A stretch of DNA of 5,973 bases, from positions 1 to 5,973 of the forward strand of contig JANLRZ010000098.1 of assembly GCA_031362155.1 (NCBI GenBank), in the 5' to 3' direction. Below the pieces are notes generated by a model, which was not told the DNA's origin, searched no databases, and saw only the letters and a list, made by a program, of their open reading frames with translations. The translations under genes and the position numbers were made by a program. Origin of the DNA: JAENVU01 sp031362155 (GTDB lineage Bacteria > Actinomycetota > Acidimicrobiia > IMCC26256 > JAENVU01). Within the stretch, counting starts at the first letter, position 1, and every line of letters starts with the position of its first letter. Shown here piece by piece: positions 1 through 5,973 of this stretch.

Positions 1-753
1 GAAGTCGGCTTCGTCGTAGAGCTCGAGCCGATCGACCAACCCCGATTCGTCGACGTGCATGACGTAGCACGTGACCTGTTCGAACTCGGATCCCGTGTCG
101 GAGATCGCGAGCCAGCGCTGAACCGTGAGCAGGGCGCTCCCAGCCAGGTGCAGGACTCGGTCCACGACGGATCCCTCGACCCGATCGAGCCCGGTGTATC
201 CGGCATCGAGGAGATACTGCAGATCCCCGTCGCCGTATCCGAGGAGTCGACGGTCAACGAACACGAAACCAGGGGCGACAAGGCAAGCAAGCTCGGCGGT
301 GTCGTCTCGCAGCGACACCGAGCCGAATTTCCCGCAGACCGTCAGCAGCCGCTGGAACGGCTCGCCCTCACCGACGAAGTACGCCGCGTCGAGCGCTCGG
401 AGCGCCGCCGGAAGGTCATCGTCGTCGAAGAGCACTGATCTGACCATGCGGCCCTCGGCATCCAACTCGTTGACCGAGAGACGGGCGCTCTCGTCCCCCG
501 CCGCCGTGTGGGTCACCATCCGGCTCAACGCAAGCCGCTCGCCCCGCACCGCGATGATGACCGGTTCGGCGAAAGAGAACCCTTGATCGATCGTCGCCTC
601 GAGGTCGGCCATCCTCGCAATCGGGTCGAGATCGACGGTCGCCACGATGGAACGCCGGTCGTCGTGGACGGAACCGGGTGCGATCAACCGCCCGAGTGCG
701 GCACGGTCCTTGGAGTTGAACGCGACCCGCAACTGCTCCATGAATCGGGACGC
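1..753 (-). repeat. Composite repeat 2: NTF2/SnoaL-like units A2 (355-753) and B2 (1-354, cut by edge)
   Basis: A2 (133 aa) starts ASRFMEQLRVAFNSKD and closely follows A1: by my count 26 of the first 39 aligned residues are identical, including DRRSIVA. It also carries IIAVRGERLALSR and GEGEPF, matching IAVRGARL and GEGAPF in A1. B2 begins QRLLTVCGKF and holds FVFVDRRLLGYG, SALLTV and RLELYDEADF, parallel to B1. B2 reaches the window edge just before the linker that ends B1, so its last helix is missing. Some pairs also match at base level, for example gaacgccggtc at about 651 and 1469. Confidence 0.85.
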
Positions 754-3700
754 GAGGTTGTCGGCGAACGGGGTACGGGGGTCGGCCGTCACCCCGGCAT
801 CGAGCTCGTCGAAGCGGGCGAGCGCGGCCGCGAAGTCGTCGTCCCCGTACAACTCCAAGCGGTTGACCCGGTCCGAATCGTCGATGCCCATGACGACACA
901 ACCCGAGCGTTCGTATTGACTGCCTTCCGCGCTCATTGGGGTCTGCGAGTTCACGGTGAGCAGCGCGTGCTCGTTGACGTACACGACGCGGTTAATGCCC
1001 CAGCCGTCGGTCTGGCTCACGCTGGTCATCTCCAGGAAGTAAGCCCGATCACCCGCACCGAAGCCGAGCGGCTTGTGGTCGACGACCACGAAGTCGGGAG
1101 CCATCCGCTCGCGGAATTCGCCTACGTCGCCACCGTCCATCGCCGCGGCGTACCGGCCCACGGCCCCGAGTACCCGTTGGAAAGGCGCGCCCTCGCCGAA
1201 GTAGTACGACCGATCGAGCTCAGCGAGCGCGACAGTCAGGTCGTCCTCGTCGAAGAACACTGAGCGGGCCAGCCGGCCGTCCGGGCCGAGCCCGTCCACG
1301 ACGAGGCGCGGGCTCTCGTCACCTTCCGGCGTGCGGTACACCAACCGCCGAAGGCAGAGCCGCGCCCCCCGCACTGCAATTACCTCGGGTTCGAGGATGA
1401 CGAAACCCTGCGCGGTTGCAGCCTGCGTATCGCTCGTGAGCGCCTCGACATCGGGCACCGCGACGATAGAACGCCGGTCTTCGAAGACATATCCGTCCGC
1501 CGTGAGCCGGCCGGCCGCCTCGTAGTCCCCGGCGTTGAGCGCCACCCGGAGCTGTTCCAGGAACCGCGACGCTGCGTTCACTGCGAGCGCGGTGCGCGTG
1601 TCCCCGGCACGGCTTGGCGCTTCCGGTTCTGAGGCGCGCATGGATGCGCGGACGGGATCCTCACTCGTCGACGCCGCGTCCGACAACCGGGCCGCGGGGA
1701 CGGTCGCACCCTTGGCCTCGTAGAGCCGCAGGGCGTCGGCCCGAGCCGCGCCGGCTCCCCCGGCATCGCCGGCCGCGTCGCGCAGATCGGCGAGCGCCAC
1801 GCACGCGTCGGCGTGATCGAGGACCAGGTCCGTCGCGGCCGCGATCCCGACCGCCTCCTCCGCCAGCGCGACGCCCGCATCGGCGTCGCCTCGGGCCGCG
1901 TGGACGCGAGCCCGGGCGACGCGCCACGCGATTGCCGTCTTCAGGTTCTGGCCGGCCACCGCCTCGCTCTCCCGAGCCGCGAGGTCGGCTTCGTCGATGT
2001 GGCCCTCCTCGAGGAGGGCCTGCGCGAGCAGCGCGCCCGCCTGACCGGCGTCGGCCCCGACCCCGAGCGCGCCGAGCCCCTCGTAGGCAGAGCGCAGCGG
2101 CACCACGGCCGCGGCCGAGTCACCTGCAATCACCTCGACCATCCCGGCAAACAGGTCGGTCTCGAGCAGGCCGTGGGTGATGCCCAACTCTTCCAGCGCC
2201 TCCCGGGCCGATGCGAGCATCGAACGGGACACGTCGAACCGACCGCGCAATGCTTCGAGGACGGCTTGGCACCGCATGGAGGTCGCCTCGACCGAGGGCG
2301 ATGCGGTCGTGATCCGCAGCAGCCGCACGACGTCGAGACACCGACCGCCCGCCCGAGCGACTGGGCTCGGGCCGAAGAGTGCGGCGACCGGCGCGGCGCC
2401 GAGCACGGCGGTCACGCGGCGGCGGTCGTCGACCGCACGAGCCGCGCCGAGCGCGAGGTCGAGCACCGCCTCGGCTTCGCCGACCCGGCCGAGGCGAGCG
2501 AGGAGCCCAGCCCGAACTTGGTGCGCCTTCGCCTCACCGGCGCCGTCACCGAGGCGGGCCAGGGTGGCCGCGGCTGCGGTGGCGAGCGCGTCGGCATCGA
2601 TCAGACCCTGCGGATCGGTGAGGCCAACGAGCTGGGCGCGGAAGCATTCGCCCCATGCCGCGAGCTGCTCGTTCGGTCCCGCAATCGCCCGGAGTTCGTC
2701 GACGAGTGGCGTGGCACCACTGACGTCACCAGACGCGAGGGAACACTCGCACGCGACGAGCAAGAGCTCGGCGCGGGCTTCGGCCTCGGAGTCGGGCAAT
2801 ACGGCCAGCGCCCGACGCGCCAATGCCCCCGCGGCGGCGAGGTCGTCTCGATCCAGCGCGCGGTTCGACGCGACCGCGAGCAGATCGGCCGCGCGCTGGC
2901 CGATGGCATCGGTCTCCTCGTCGCGTGAGCCCAGCTCCGTCCGGTAGCGATGGGCCTGCTCATAGTGGAACGCGATCGCGGCTTCGTGCTCGCCGATAAG
3001 CGTCGCCGCACTGGCGTCGGTCCACTCCCCGACTTGACGGTGCAATTCCGCCCTCGACGTCTTGAGTAATCGACGGTAGGCCGCGTCGCGGATCAGCACG
3101 TGGTGGAACCGGTGTACGGGGTCGTCTCCCCAGTACGTGCCGGTCGGCTCGACGAGCTCCTTGCGGCGCATCGCCTCGAGCAGCACGCCGACCCTGAGGT
3201 CACCCTCGATGAGGTGGTCCAATGCTCCGACGCTGAACTCGGCGCCGATCACCGAGGCGAGTTCGAGCACCCGCCGTTCGTTGGCGGGAAGCCGTTCCAC
3301 GCGGGCACCCAACAGCGACTGAATCGTCGGCGGCACGTCGACGGCCTCGGCGTCGATCGCGAGCATCCACGTGCCGTCCTCGCGACGTTGGATCACCTGG
3401 TCGTCGACGAGCATGCGTACCAGTTCCCGCACGAAGAGCGGGTTGCCGTCGGTCGAGGCCGGCAACCGTTCGACGAGTTCACGCGGCAACGCGCTGCCGA
3501 GCAGACCGGCCGCGAGCGCCTCGGTGGCGGCGCGGTCCAGACCGTCGAGCGCGAGCACGTCGGCGACCCGTCGGCCCGGTTCGGTGAGTGAAGCGCGCAA
3601 CTCGCGCAGCTCGGGTCGGGCCAGACCGACGAGCAGCACCGGCGCGTTCGTCACCCACTCCGCGAGGTGTTCGAGCAGGTCGAGCAGCTTCGGCTCGGCC

Positions 3701-4947
3701 CACTGGATGTCGTCGATCACGACGACCAGTGGGTGCTCCCCGGCGAGAGATTCGAACAACCGCCGGATTGCCCAGAACGTCTCCTCCACCGATCGCGCGG
3801 GCGCGGCGCCGAGTACCCCTGCCAGCACGTCGACCACGCGGATCGCATCGGGATCATCAGCACCCACCAGCAGCGTCACGCGCTCGCGGGTACGAGTGCC
3901 GTCGAGATCGGACTCATTCTCGTCGTCGAGATCCGCGGCGGCGCGCAGCAGATCGGCGATCGGGGCAAAGGTGGCCGTGCCCGCGCGGTCGCAGCGGATC
4001 TCAAAGGTTCGTGCCCCCTCGGCCGCTTCGGCCTGGATTCCGAGCTCGCGCGAGAGCCGGGTCTTGCCGACACCCGGCGAGCCCAACACGGTGACCAATA
4101 CCGCCGTGCGCTCGGCCTGGGCGCGGGCAAGGGCGCGCAGGAGACGATGCAGCTCTTCGTCGCGACCGACGAAGGGGGCGACCGGCTCGGCCGCGGTCAC
4201 CTCGCTCGCCGCGACCTCGTAGGTGCCGACGGGTTGCTCGCGCCCGGCAACGGTCACTGCCCCCAGCGGCTCGTACGCCAGCTCGCCGCGCGTGATGCGC
4301 CACGTCTCGTCGCCGACGAGCACGTGACCGGGACGGCACGCTTTCTCGAGCCGCGCGGCAACGTTGAGCGCGTCACCGACCATGTCGGCGTCTCCGGCCG
4401 CGATCACCACCTCACCTGTGTTGACGCCGACCCGCAAGGTGAGTGTCTCGCCGTAGCGCGCGAGCACGTCGTGGGCGAAGTACTCGAAGCGGGTTTGGAT
4501 GTCGAGTCCGGCGAGCACCGCGCGCCGCGCGTCGTCCTCGGCCACCTCCGGGATGCCGAACGTGGCCATCATGCCGTCGCCCATGAACTTGGCAACGGTG
4601 CCGCGGTGCGCGTCGATTGTCTCCTGGAGCAGCGCGTGATATTGGGCGAGGACCTGCCGGGAGATCTCCGGATCCGTCCGCTCACCGAAGCCCGTGGACC
4701 CTCCGAGATCAGCGAAGAGCACGGTGACCGTCTTGCGGACCGCGCCCGCGGGAGCGGGGGTCGCAGCTGTCGGTCGAGGGGTCGACGTGGCGAGCGGTTC
4801 CAGGGTCGTACCGCACTGGTCACAGAACGAGAGCCCCGCGTCGAGTTCGGCCTTGCAGCTGGGGCAGCGCCGGGCAAGCGCCGAGCCGCATCCACCACAG
4901 AATCGCGCGCTGGCGCGGTTCTGAGTGCCGCACAGGTCACAATCCAC
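1..4947 (-). CDS. Multidomain adenylate cyclase / STAND ATPase with C-terminal NTF2-like repeat array (3' end outside window)
   Basis: An uninterrupted frame of 1649 codons runs from GTG 4947 to the left edge without a stop, so the C-terminus is missing. Domains in order: double zinc ribbon (residues 3-45), Pro/Ala/Thr-rich linker (47-70), class III cyclase (71-246), P-loop STAND ATPase with its following helical part (about 258-580), TPR-like helical region (about 585-1100), low-complexity linker (about 1100-1125), then NTF2/SnoaL-like units. The likely job is signal-controlled conversion of ATP to cAMP in the cytoplasm; no signal peptide or membrane segment is evident. GTG 4947 is preferred because it directly precedes the first zinc-ribbon cysteine and has AGGA five bases upstream. 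An in-frame GTG at 5004 would add 19 residues of intergenic-looking sequence. No helix-turn-helix is visible in the part present, unlike LuxR-type relatives with this ATPase. Family assignment is confident; the sensed signal is unknown. Confidence 0.95.
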   Translation of the reverse strand, partial: MDCDLCGTQNRASARFCGGCGSALARRCPSCKAELDAGLSFCDQCGTTLEPLATSTPRPTAATPAPAGAVRKTVTVLFADLGGSTGFGERTDPEISRQVLAQYHALLQETIDAHRGTVAKFMGDGMMATFGIPEVAEDDARRAVLAGLDIQTRFEYFAHDVLARYGETLTLRVGVNTGEVVIAAGDADMVGDALNVAARLEKACRPGHVLVGDETWRITRGELAYEPLGAVTVAGREQPVGTYEVAASEVTAAEPVAPFVGRDEELHRLLRALARAQAERTAVLVTVLGSPGVGKTRLSRELGIQAEAAEGARTFEIRCDRAGTATFAPIADLLRAAADLDDENESDLDGTRTRERVTLLVGADDPDAIRVVDVLAGVLGAAPARSVEETFWAIRRLFESLAGEHPLVVVIDDIQWAEPKLLDLLEHLAEWVTNAPVLLVGLARPELRELRASLTEPGRRVADVLALDGLDRAATEALAAGLLGSALPRELVERLPASTDGNPLFVRELVRMLVDDQVIQRREDGTWMLAIDAEAVDVPPTIQSLLGARVERLPANERRVLELASVIGAEFSVGALDHLIEGDLRVGVLLEAMRRKELVEPTGTYWGDDPVHRFHHVLIRDAAYRRLLKTSRAELHRQVGEWTDASAATLIGEHEAAIAFHYEQAHRYRTELGSRDEETDAIGQRAADLLAVASNRALDRDDLAAAGALARRALAVLPDSEAEARAELLLVACECSLASGDVSGATPLVDELRAIAGPNEQLAAWGECFRAQLVGLTDPQGLIDADALATAAAATLARLGDGAGEAKAHQVRAGLLARLGRVGEAEAVLDLALGAARAVDDRRRVTAVLGAAPVAALFGPSPVARAGGRCLDVVRLLRITTASPSVEATSMRCQAVLEALRGRFDVSRSMLASAREALEELGITHGLLETDLFAGMVEVIAGDSAAAVVPLRSAYEGLGALGVGADAGQAGALLAQALLEEGHIDEADLAARESEAVAGQNLKTAIAWRVARARVHAARGDADAGVALAEEAVGIAAATDLVLDHADACVALADLRDAAGDAGGAGAARADALRLYEAKGATVPAARLSDAASTSEDPVRASMRASEPEAPSRAGDTRTALAVNAASRFLEQLRVALNAGDYEAAGRLTADGYVFEDRRSIVAVPDVEALTSDTQAATAQGFVILEPEVIAVRGARLCLRRLVYRTPEGDESPRLVVDGLGPDGRLARSVFFDEDDLTVALAELDRSYYFGEGAPFQRVLGAVGRYAAAMDGGDVGEFRERMAPDFVVVDHKPLGFGAGDRAYFLEMTSVSQTDGWGINRVVYVNEHALLTVNSQTPMSAEGSQYERSGCVVMGIDDSDRVNRLELYGDDDFAAALARFDELDAGVTADPRTPFADNLASRFMEQLRVAFNSKDRAALGRLIAPGSVHDDRRSIVATVDLDPIARMADLEATIDQGFSFAEPVIIAVRGERLALSRMVTHTAAGDESARLSVNELDAEGRMVRSVLFDDDDLPAALRALDAAYFVGEGEPFQRLLTVCGKFGSVSLRDDTAELACLVAPGFVFVDRRLLGYGDGDLQYLLDAGYTGLDRVEGSVVDRVLHLAGSALLTVQRWLAISDTGSEFEQVTCYVMHVDESGLVDRLELYDEADF
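754..1572 (-). repeat. Composite repeat 1: NTF2/SnoaL-like units A1 (1180-1572) and B1 (754-1179)
   Basis: Unit A1 (residues 1126-1256, 131 aa) starts ASRFLEQLRVALNAGD and holds EDRRSIVAV, VIAVRGARL and a closing FDEDDLTVALAELD. Unit B1 (142 aa including the linker) starts QRVLGAVGRY and holds VVVDHKPLGFG, HALLTV and LELYGDDDFAAALARFDEL. Both show the pattern of the cone-shaped NTF2/SnoaL fold: an N-terminal helix, an acidic-basic motif after it, beta strands, and a final amphipathic helix. The start of A1 lies 819 bases (273 codons) from the start of the next A unit. Function is unknown; ligand sensing or dimerisation are the usual roles for non-catalytic NTF2-like domains. Confidence 0.82.
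1648..3195 (-). other. Long TPR-like alpha-helical region (residues about 585-1100)
   Basis: About 500 residues, very rich in Ala, Leu, Glu and Arg, form successive helix pairs. The region starts just before the FHHVLIRDAAYRRLL segment typical of the segment after a STAND ATPase. Phrases such as GRVGEAEAVLDLAL and GHIDEADLAARESEA are TPR-like (small-x-x-A/E-A pattern). Individual repeats are degenerate and I cannot place every boundary. It is probably a protein- or ligand-binding scaffold that relays a signal to the ATPase. It ends in a linker of about 25 residues rich in Ser, Pro and acidic residues before the NTF2-like array. Confidence 0.75.
3208..4176 (-). other. STAND-type P-loop ATPase module (residues about 258-580)
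   Basis: The module begins with PFVGRDEEL (258-266), the usual entry of AAA_16-type ATPases. Walker A is GSPGVGKT (289-296). Walker B is LVVVIDDIQWAE (407-418) with tandem acidic residues, followed by the LLVGLARPEL strand (438-447). A conserved turn TDGNPLFVREL (499-509) and the VPPTIQSLLGARVERL segment (538-553) follow, as in MalT/LuxR-type STAND proteins. These proteins act as nucleotide-dependent switches, held closed until a C-terminal sensor binds its ligand. Motifs look intact. Coupling to the cyclase in the same chain is inferred from domain order. Confidence 0.9.
4210..4737 (-). other. Class III adenylate cyclase catalytic domain (residues about 71-246)
   Basis: The domain opens with TVLFADLGGST, which carries the first metal-binding Asp (D80). 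KFMGDG then supplies the adenine-selecting Lys (K120) and the second metal Asp (D124). Further on, DMVGDALNVAARLE supplies an Asp at the second base-recognition position (D188), the transition-state Asn (N195) and Arg (R199). By alignment to the known class III pattern every catalytic position is filled, so I predict an active enzyme making cAMP from ATP, working as a homodimer because each active site is shared between two chains. The Lys/Asp pair argues against guanylate cyclase. The activity itself is inferred. Confidence 0.92.
4813..4941 (-). other. Double zinc ribbon domain of the large protein (residues 3-45)
   Basis: Four CxxC pairs are visible: C3/C6, C17/C20, C28/C31 and C42/C45, each followed by Gly or a small or basic residue, as in the DZR family. 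Two zinc ions are expected, one per pair of CxxC motifs. Such ribbons often sit in front of cyclase domains in large bacterial cyclase-ATPases. They probably serve protein contact or structural roles rather than catalysis. All eight cysteines are intact. Confidence 0.9.
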
Positions 4948-4952
4948 CGTGG

Positions 4953-4956
4953 TCCT
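4953..4956 (-). promoter_or_regulatory. Ribosome binding site for the large cyclase gene
   Basis: On the minus strand the bases before GTG 4947 read GGGGGTAGGACCACG. The AGGA core lies five bases from the start codon, which supports this GTG over the in-frame GTG at 5004. Confidence 0.55.
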
Positions 4957-4979
4957 ACCCCCGTCGAAGAAACTCGCCC

Positions 4980-4994
4980 CGATCGTACCGATCG
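4980..4994 (-). promoter_or_regulatory. Possible -10 box within a 15-base palindrome upstream of the cyclase gene
   Basis: The minus strand holds TACGAT (4987-4982), which fits the TAnnnT pattern of actinobacterial -10 boxes and would give a leader of roughly 25-30 bases. No convincing -35 box is seen 16-18 bases upstream. The box overlaps a perfect inverted repeat, CGATCG-TAC-CGATCG (4980-4994), which could be an operator. Both are weak signals in GC-rich DNA. Confidence 0.3.
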
Positions 4995-5070
4995 CCGGCG
5001 CCACGCGTTTCGGGGCTGGGTGACCCCGAGGGGTGCAGCCAGTGCTGATGGGAACGCGCTGAGGAAGCGT

Positions 5071-5415
5071 CTACGCGAGGGCGGCCGACGCGCGGCGTGC
5101 TGCGATTCCGGTTGCGATCAGGGCCACGTCGATACCGATGATCGCCTGGCGAGTCGCGGCGGGGATCGCCGACTGCTTCCACGTGACGACCAGCGCCGCA
5201 ATACCGCCGACCGGCGCGCGAGCGGCCTCGCGCTCGGCAATCGAGTTCCCGCCGGCGACACCCGCGGCGAGCAGCGCATACATCGCAGCGCCACCGAGCA
5301 TGCCCACGCGATCCCGCGCTGGGGCGTCGGCCTGCTGCGCCTGACGGAAAGCGACGAGGTGCGCGGCCACATCGGCGACCAGGAGTGCAGTTCTCACCGT
5401 GCGGAGTCGCGACAT
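5071..5415 (-). CDS. Hypothetical small membrane protein, 114 aa
   Basis: I do not recognise a family. ATG at 5415 is preceded by AAAGGG seven bases upstream, a good ribosome binding site; the frame extends further upstream but only through intergenic-type sequence and the neighbouring gene. The protein starts MSRLRTVRTALLVADVAAHL and has hydrophobic stretches at about residues 6-23, 38-56, 67-79 and 91-106, separated by short charged segments such as AQQADAPARDR and AEREAAR. This suggests a compact integral membrane protein with two confident and up to four possible helices. No cysteines or catalytic motif are seen. It lies between two genes of the same strand, 58 bases after the upstream stop and 123 bases before the large cyclase gene, so co-transcription is possible. 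A functional link with the cyclase is suggested only by position. Confidence 0.75.
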   Translation of the reverse strand: MSRLRTVRTALLVADVAAHLVAFRQAQQADAPARDRVGMLGGAAMYALLAAGVAGGNSIAEREAARAPVGGIAALVVTWKQSAIPAATRQAIIGIDVALIATGIAARRASAALA

Positions 5416-5422
5416 CGTCAAA

Positions 5423-5428
5423 CCCTTT
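5423..5428 (-). promoter_or_regulatory. Ribosome binding site for the 114-aa protein
   Basis: AAAGGG on the minus strand, seven bases before ATG 5415. It decides the start, because the frame is open much further upstream. Confidence 0.65.
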
Positions 5429-5443
5429 CGTCGTGGGGCGTCA

Positions 5444-5460
5444 GCATCGCGCGCCGATGC
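5444..5460 (-). terminator. Possible hairpin after the upstream gene
   Basis: GCATCG and CGATGC form a perfect 6-bp stem with a 5-base loop, starting 13 bases after the TGA at 5474. There is no T tract after it, so it is at most a weak GC-type terminator or an RNA-stabilising stem. It sits in the 58-base gap before the small membrane protein gene. Confidence 0.3.
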
Positions 5461-5473
5461 GTGGGGAGCCGGA

Positions 5474-5973
5474 TCACCCCGAACCGTTGCCTGCTTCAGC
5501 GTCGCGGTACCGACGTTCGAGCTCGGCGAGCGCGCCAGACATGTCCTCGACGTCGAACATGACGTTCGCCGTCGTCCGACCGTCGGCGTCGACCTCCCCG
5601 ACCGCGAACAGCGGCAGGTCGAACCCGTCCTCCTGGTGCCAAGTGCGCCGCAATAACGCAAGCCGCTCACCGCGGACCGCGATGGGAACGGTCGTGACCG
5701 TCGTGAAGCCCACGTCGACGAGCCCGCGCACGAGTTCCAGGATCTGCTCGCGCCCGACGGTGACGCCCGAGCTCACACCCGTGCGCCGGTCATCATTGAC
5801 GATCTCATCGGTGTACGACGCGGCCATCGCATCCCAGTCCCGGGCGGCGAACGCTGCGTTGTACGCGTCCTGTGCCCGCGTGGCCCGGTTCGACAGCGCG
5901 GTCGCACTCACCGGTGTATCGGCGGTCTCGGGTTCCGGCGGCTGCGACCACTCGTCGAAGCGGGCGCGGGCGT
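5474..5973 (-). CDS. C-terminal fragment with NTF2/SnoaL-like domain; 5' end outside window
   Basis: The frame enters from the right edge and ends at TGA 5476-5474. A GTG at 5911 could be read as a start of a 145-residue protein. However, the frame stays open to the edge, and its first visible residues, ARARFDEW, match the ALARFDEL linker that ends unit B1 of the large protein. I therefore read it as the last unit of a longer NTF2-like array. The domain (about 5884-5477) carries NDDRR, PIAVRGERLALLRR, EVDADGRT, and VMFDVEDMSGALAELERRY, the same landmarks and order as A1 and A2. It is more diverged than A1 and A2 are from each other, and lacks the GEGxPF exit, consistent with being terminal. 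It is either the end of a neighbouring paralogue or, if the DNA is circular or a collapsed repeat, the end of the large gene itself. Confidence 0.85.
   Translation of the reverse strand, partial: ARARFDEWSQPPEPETADTPVSATALSNRATRAQDAYNAAFAARDWDAMAASYTDEIVNDDRRTGVSSGVTVGREQILELVRGLVDVGFTTVTTVPIAVRGERLALLRRTWHQEDGFDLPLFAVGEVDADGRTTANVMFDVEDMSGALAELERRYRDAEAGNGSG

Noticed and set aside
55..1263. Two plus-strand frames (55-438 and 508-1263) that both end in VEEH
   Set aside because: They are shadows: the shared ending reflects the repeated minus-strand FFDEDD/LFDDDD stretch in A1 and A2. It does confirm that the repeat is visible at DNA level.
1813..2928. Plus-strand open frame of 371 codons
   Set aside because: It is antisense to the TPR-like region of the large gene, and no domain is recognised. 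The minus frame continues through it with family-typical sequence on both sides.
5023..5034. ACCCC-GA-GGGGT inverted repeat in the 123-base gap, considered as a terminator
   Set aside because: The loop would be only two bases, the stem is short and no T tract follows on either strand.
4955..5182. Minus-strand frame of 75 codons just upstream of the cyclase gene
   Set aside because: It overlaps the 3' part of the small membrane protein gene in another frame, has no ribosome binding site I can see, and encodes Arg/Asp/Gly-rich sequence typical of out-of-frame reading.
3667..5562. Plus-strand open frame of 631 codons spanning three minus-strand genes
   Set aside because: It is antisense to the catalytic core of the cyclase and ATPase, runs on across both intergenic gaps, and its product is Arg/Gly-rich with no recognisable domain. 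Long antisense frames are expected in DNA with strong G/C third-position bias.
5416..5670. Upstream extension of the 114-aa protein to a 199-aa protein starting at 5670
   Set aside because: The extra 85 residues overlap the NTF2-like coding sequence in another frame, are low-complexity Arg/Ser/Thr, and ignore the good ribosome binding site before ATG 5415.
1..5973. Search for CRISPR repeats, tRNA genes, insertion sequences, integrase or replication genes
   Set aside because: Nothing was found by eye. The only repeats are the protein-coding NTF2-like units, which are diverged and in frame.

Overview
The window is about 6 kb of very GC-rich bacterial DNA. Codons have strong G/C bias in third position, starts include GTG, and the dominant protein belongs to a type common in Actinomycetota. 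I infer a high-GC actinobacterium, possibly Acidimicrobiia or a mycobacterial relative, but no rRNA or marker gene confirms this. All three genes I support lie on the minus strand, so the region is transcribed from right to left. The long open frames on the plus strand are antisense shadows.

Layout in the direction of transcription: (1) 5973-5474 is the 3' end of a gene entering from the right edge. It encodes a SnoaL/NTF2-like domain followed by a stop. (2) After 58 bases with a small hairpin, 5415-5071 encodes a 114-residue probable small membrane protein of unknown function with a good ribosome binding site. (3) After a 123-base gap holding a possible -10 box inside a palindrome, a very large gene starts at GTG 4947 and stays open for 1649 codons to the left edge, where it is cut off.

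The large protein reads, from the N-terminus: two zinc ribbons, a class III nucleotidyl cyclase domain with all the residues expected for cAMP synthesis, a STAND-type P-loop ATPase, a long alpha-helical TPR-like region, a linker, and a tandem array of NTF2/SnoaL-like domains (A1-B1-A2-B2) running off the window. This looks like a one-protein signalling device: the helical and NTF2-like parts would sense a partner or ligand, the STAND module would act as a nucleotide-gated switch, and the cyclase would be the output. That wiring is inference; only the domains are read from sequence.

The most unusual points are the NTF2-like array, built on a composite repeat of about 819 bases, and the C-terminal fragment at the right edge, which is another unit of the same family. 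The two window edges also fall at the same point of the repeat. The right-hand fragment may therefore end a neighbouring paralogue, or may be the missing end of the same gene if the DNA is circular or a collapsed tandem array. No tRNA, rRNA, CRISPR array, insertion sequence, integrase, replication gene or recognised defence gene was seen.
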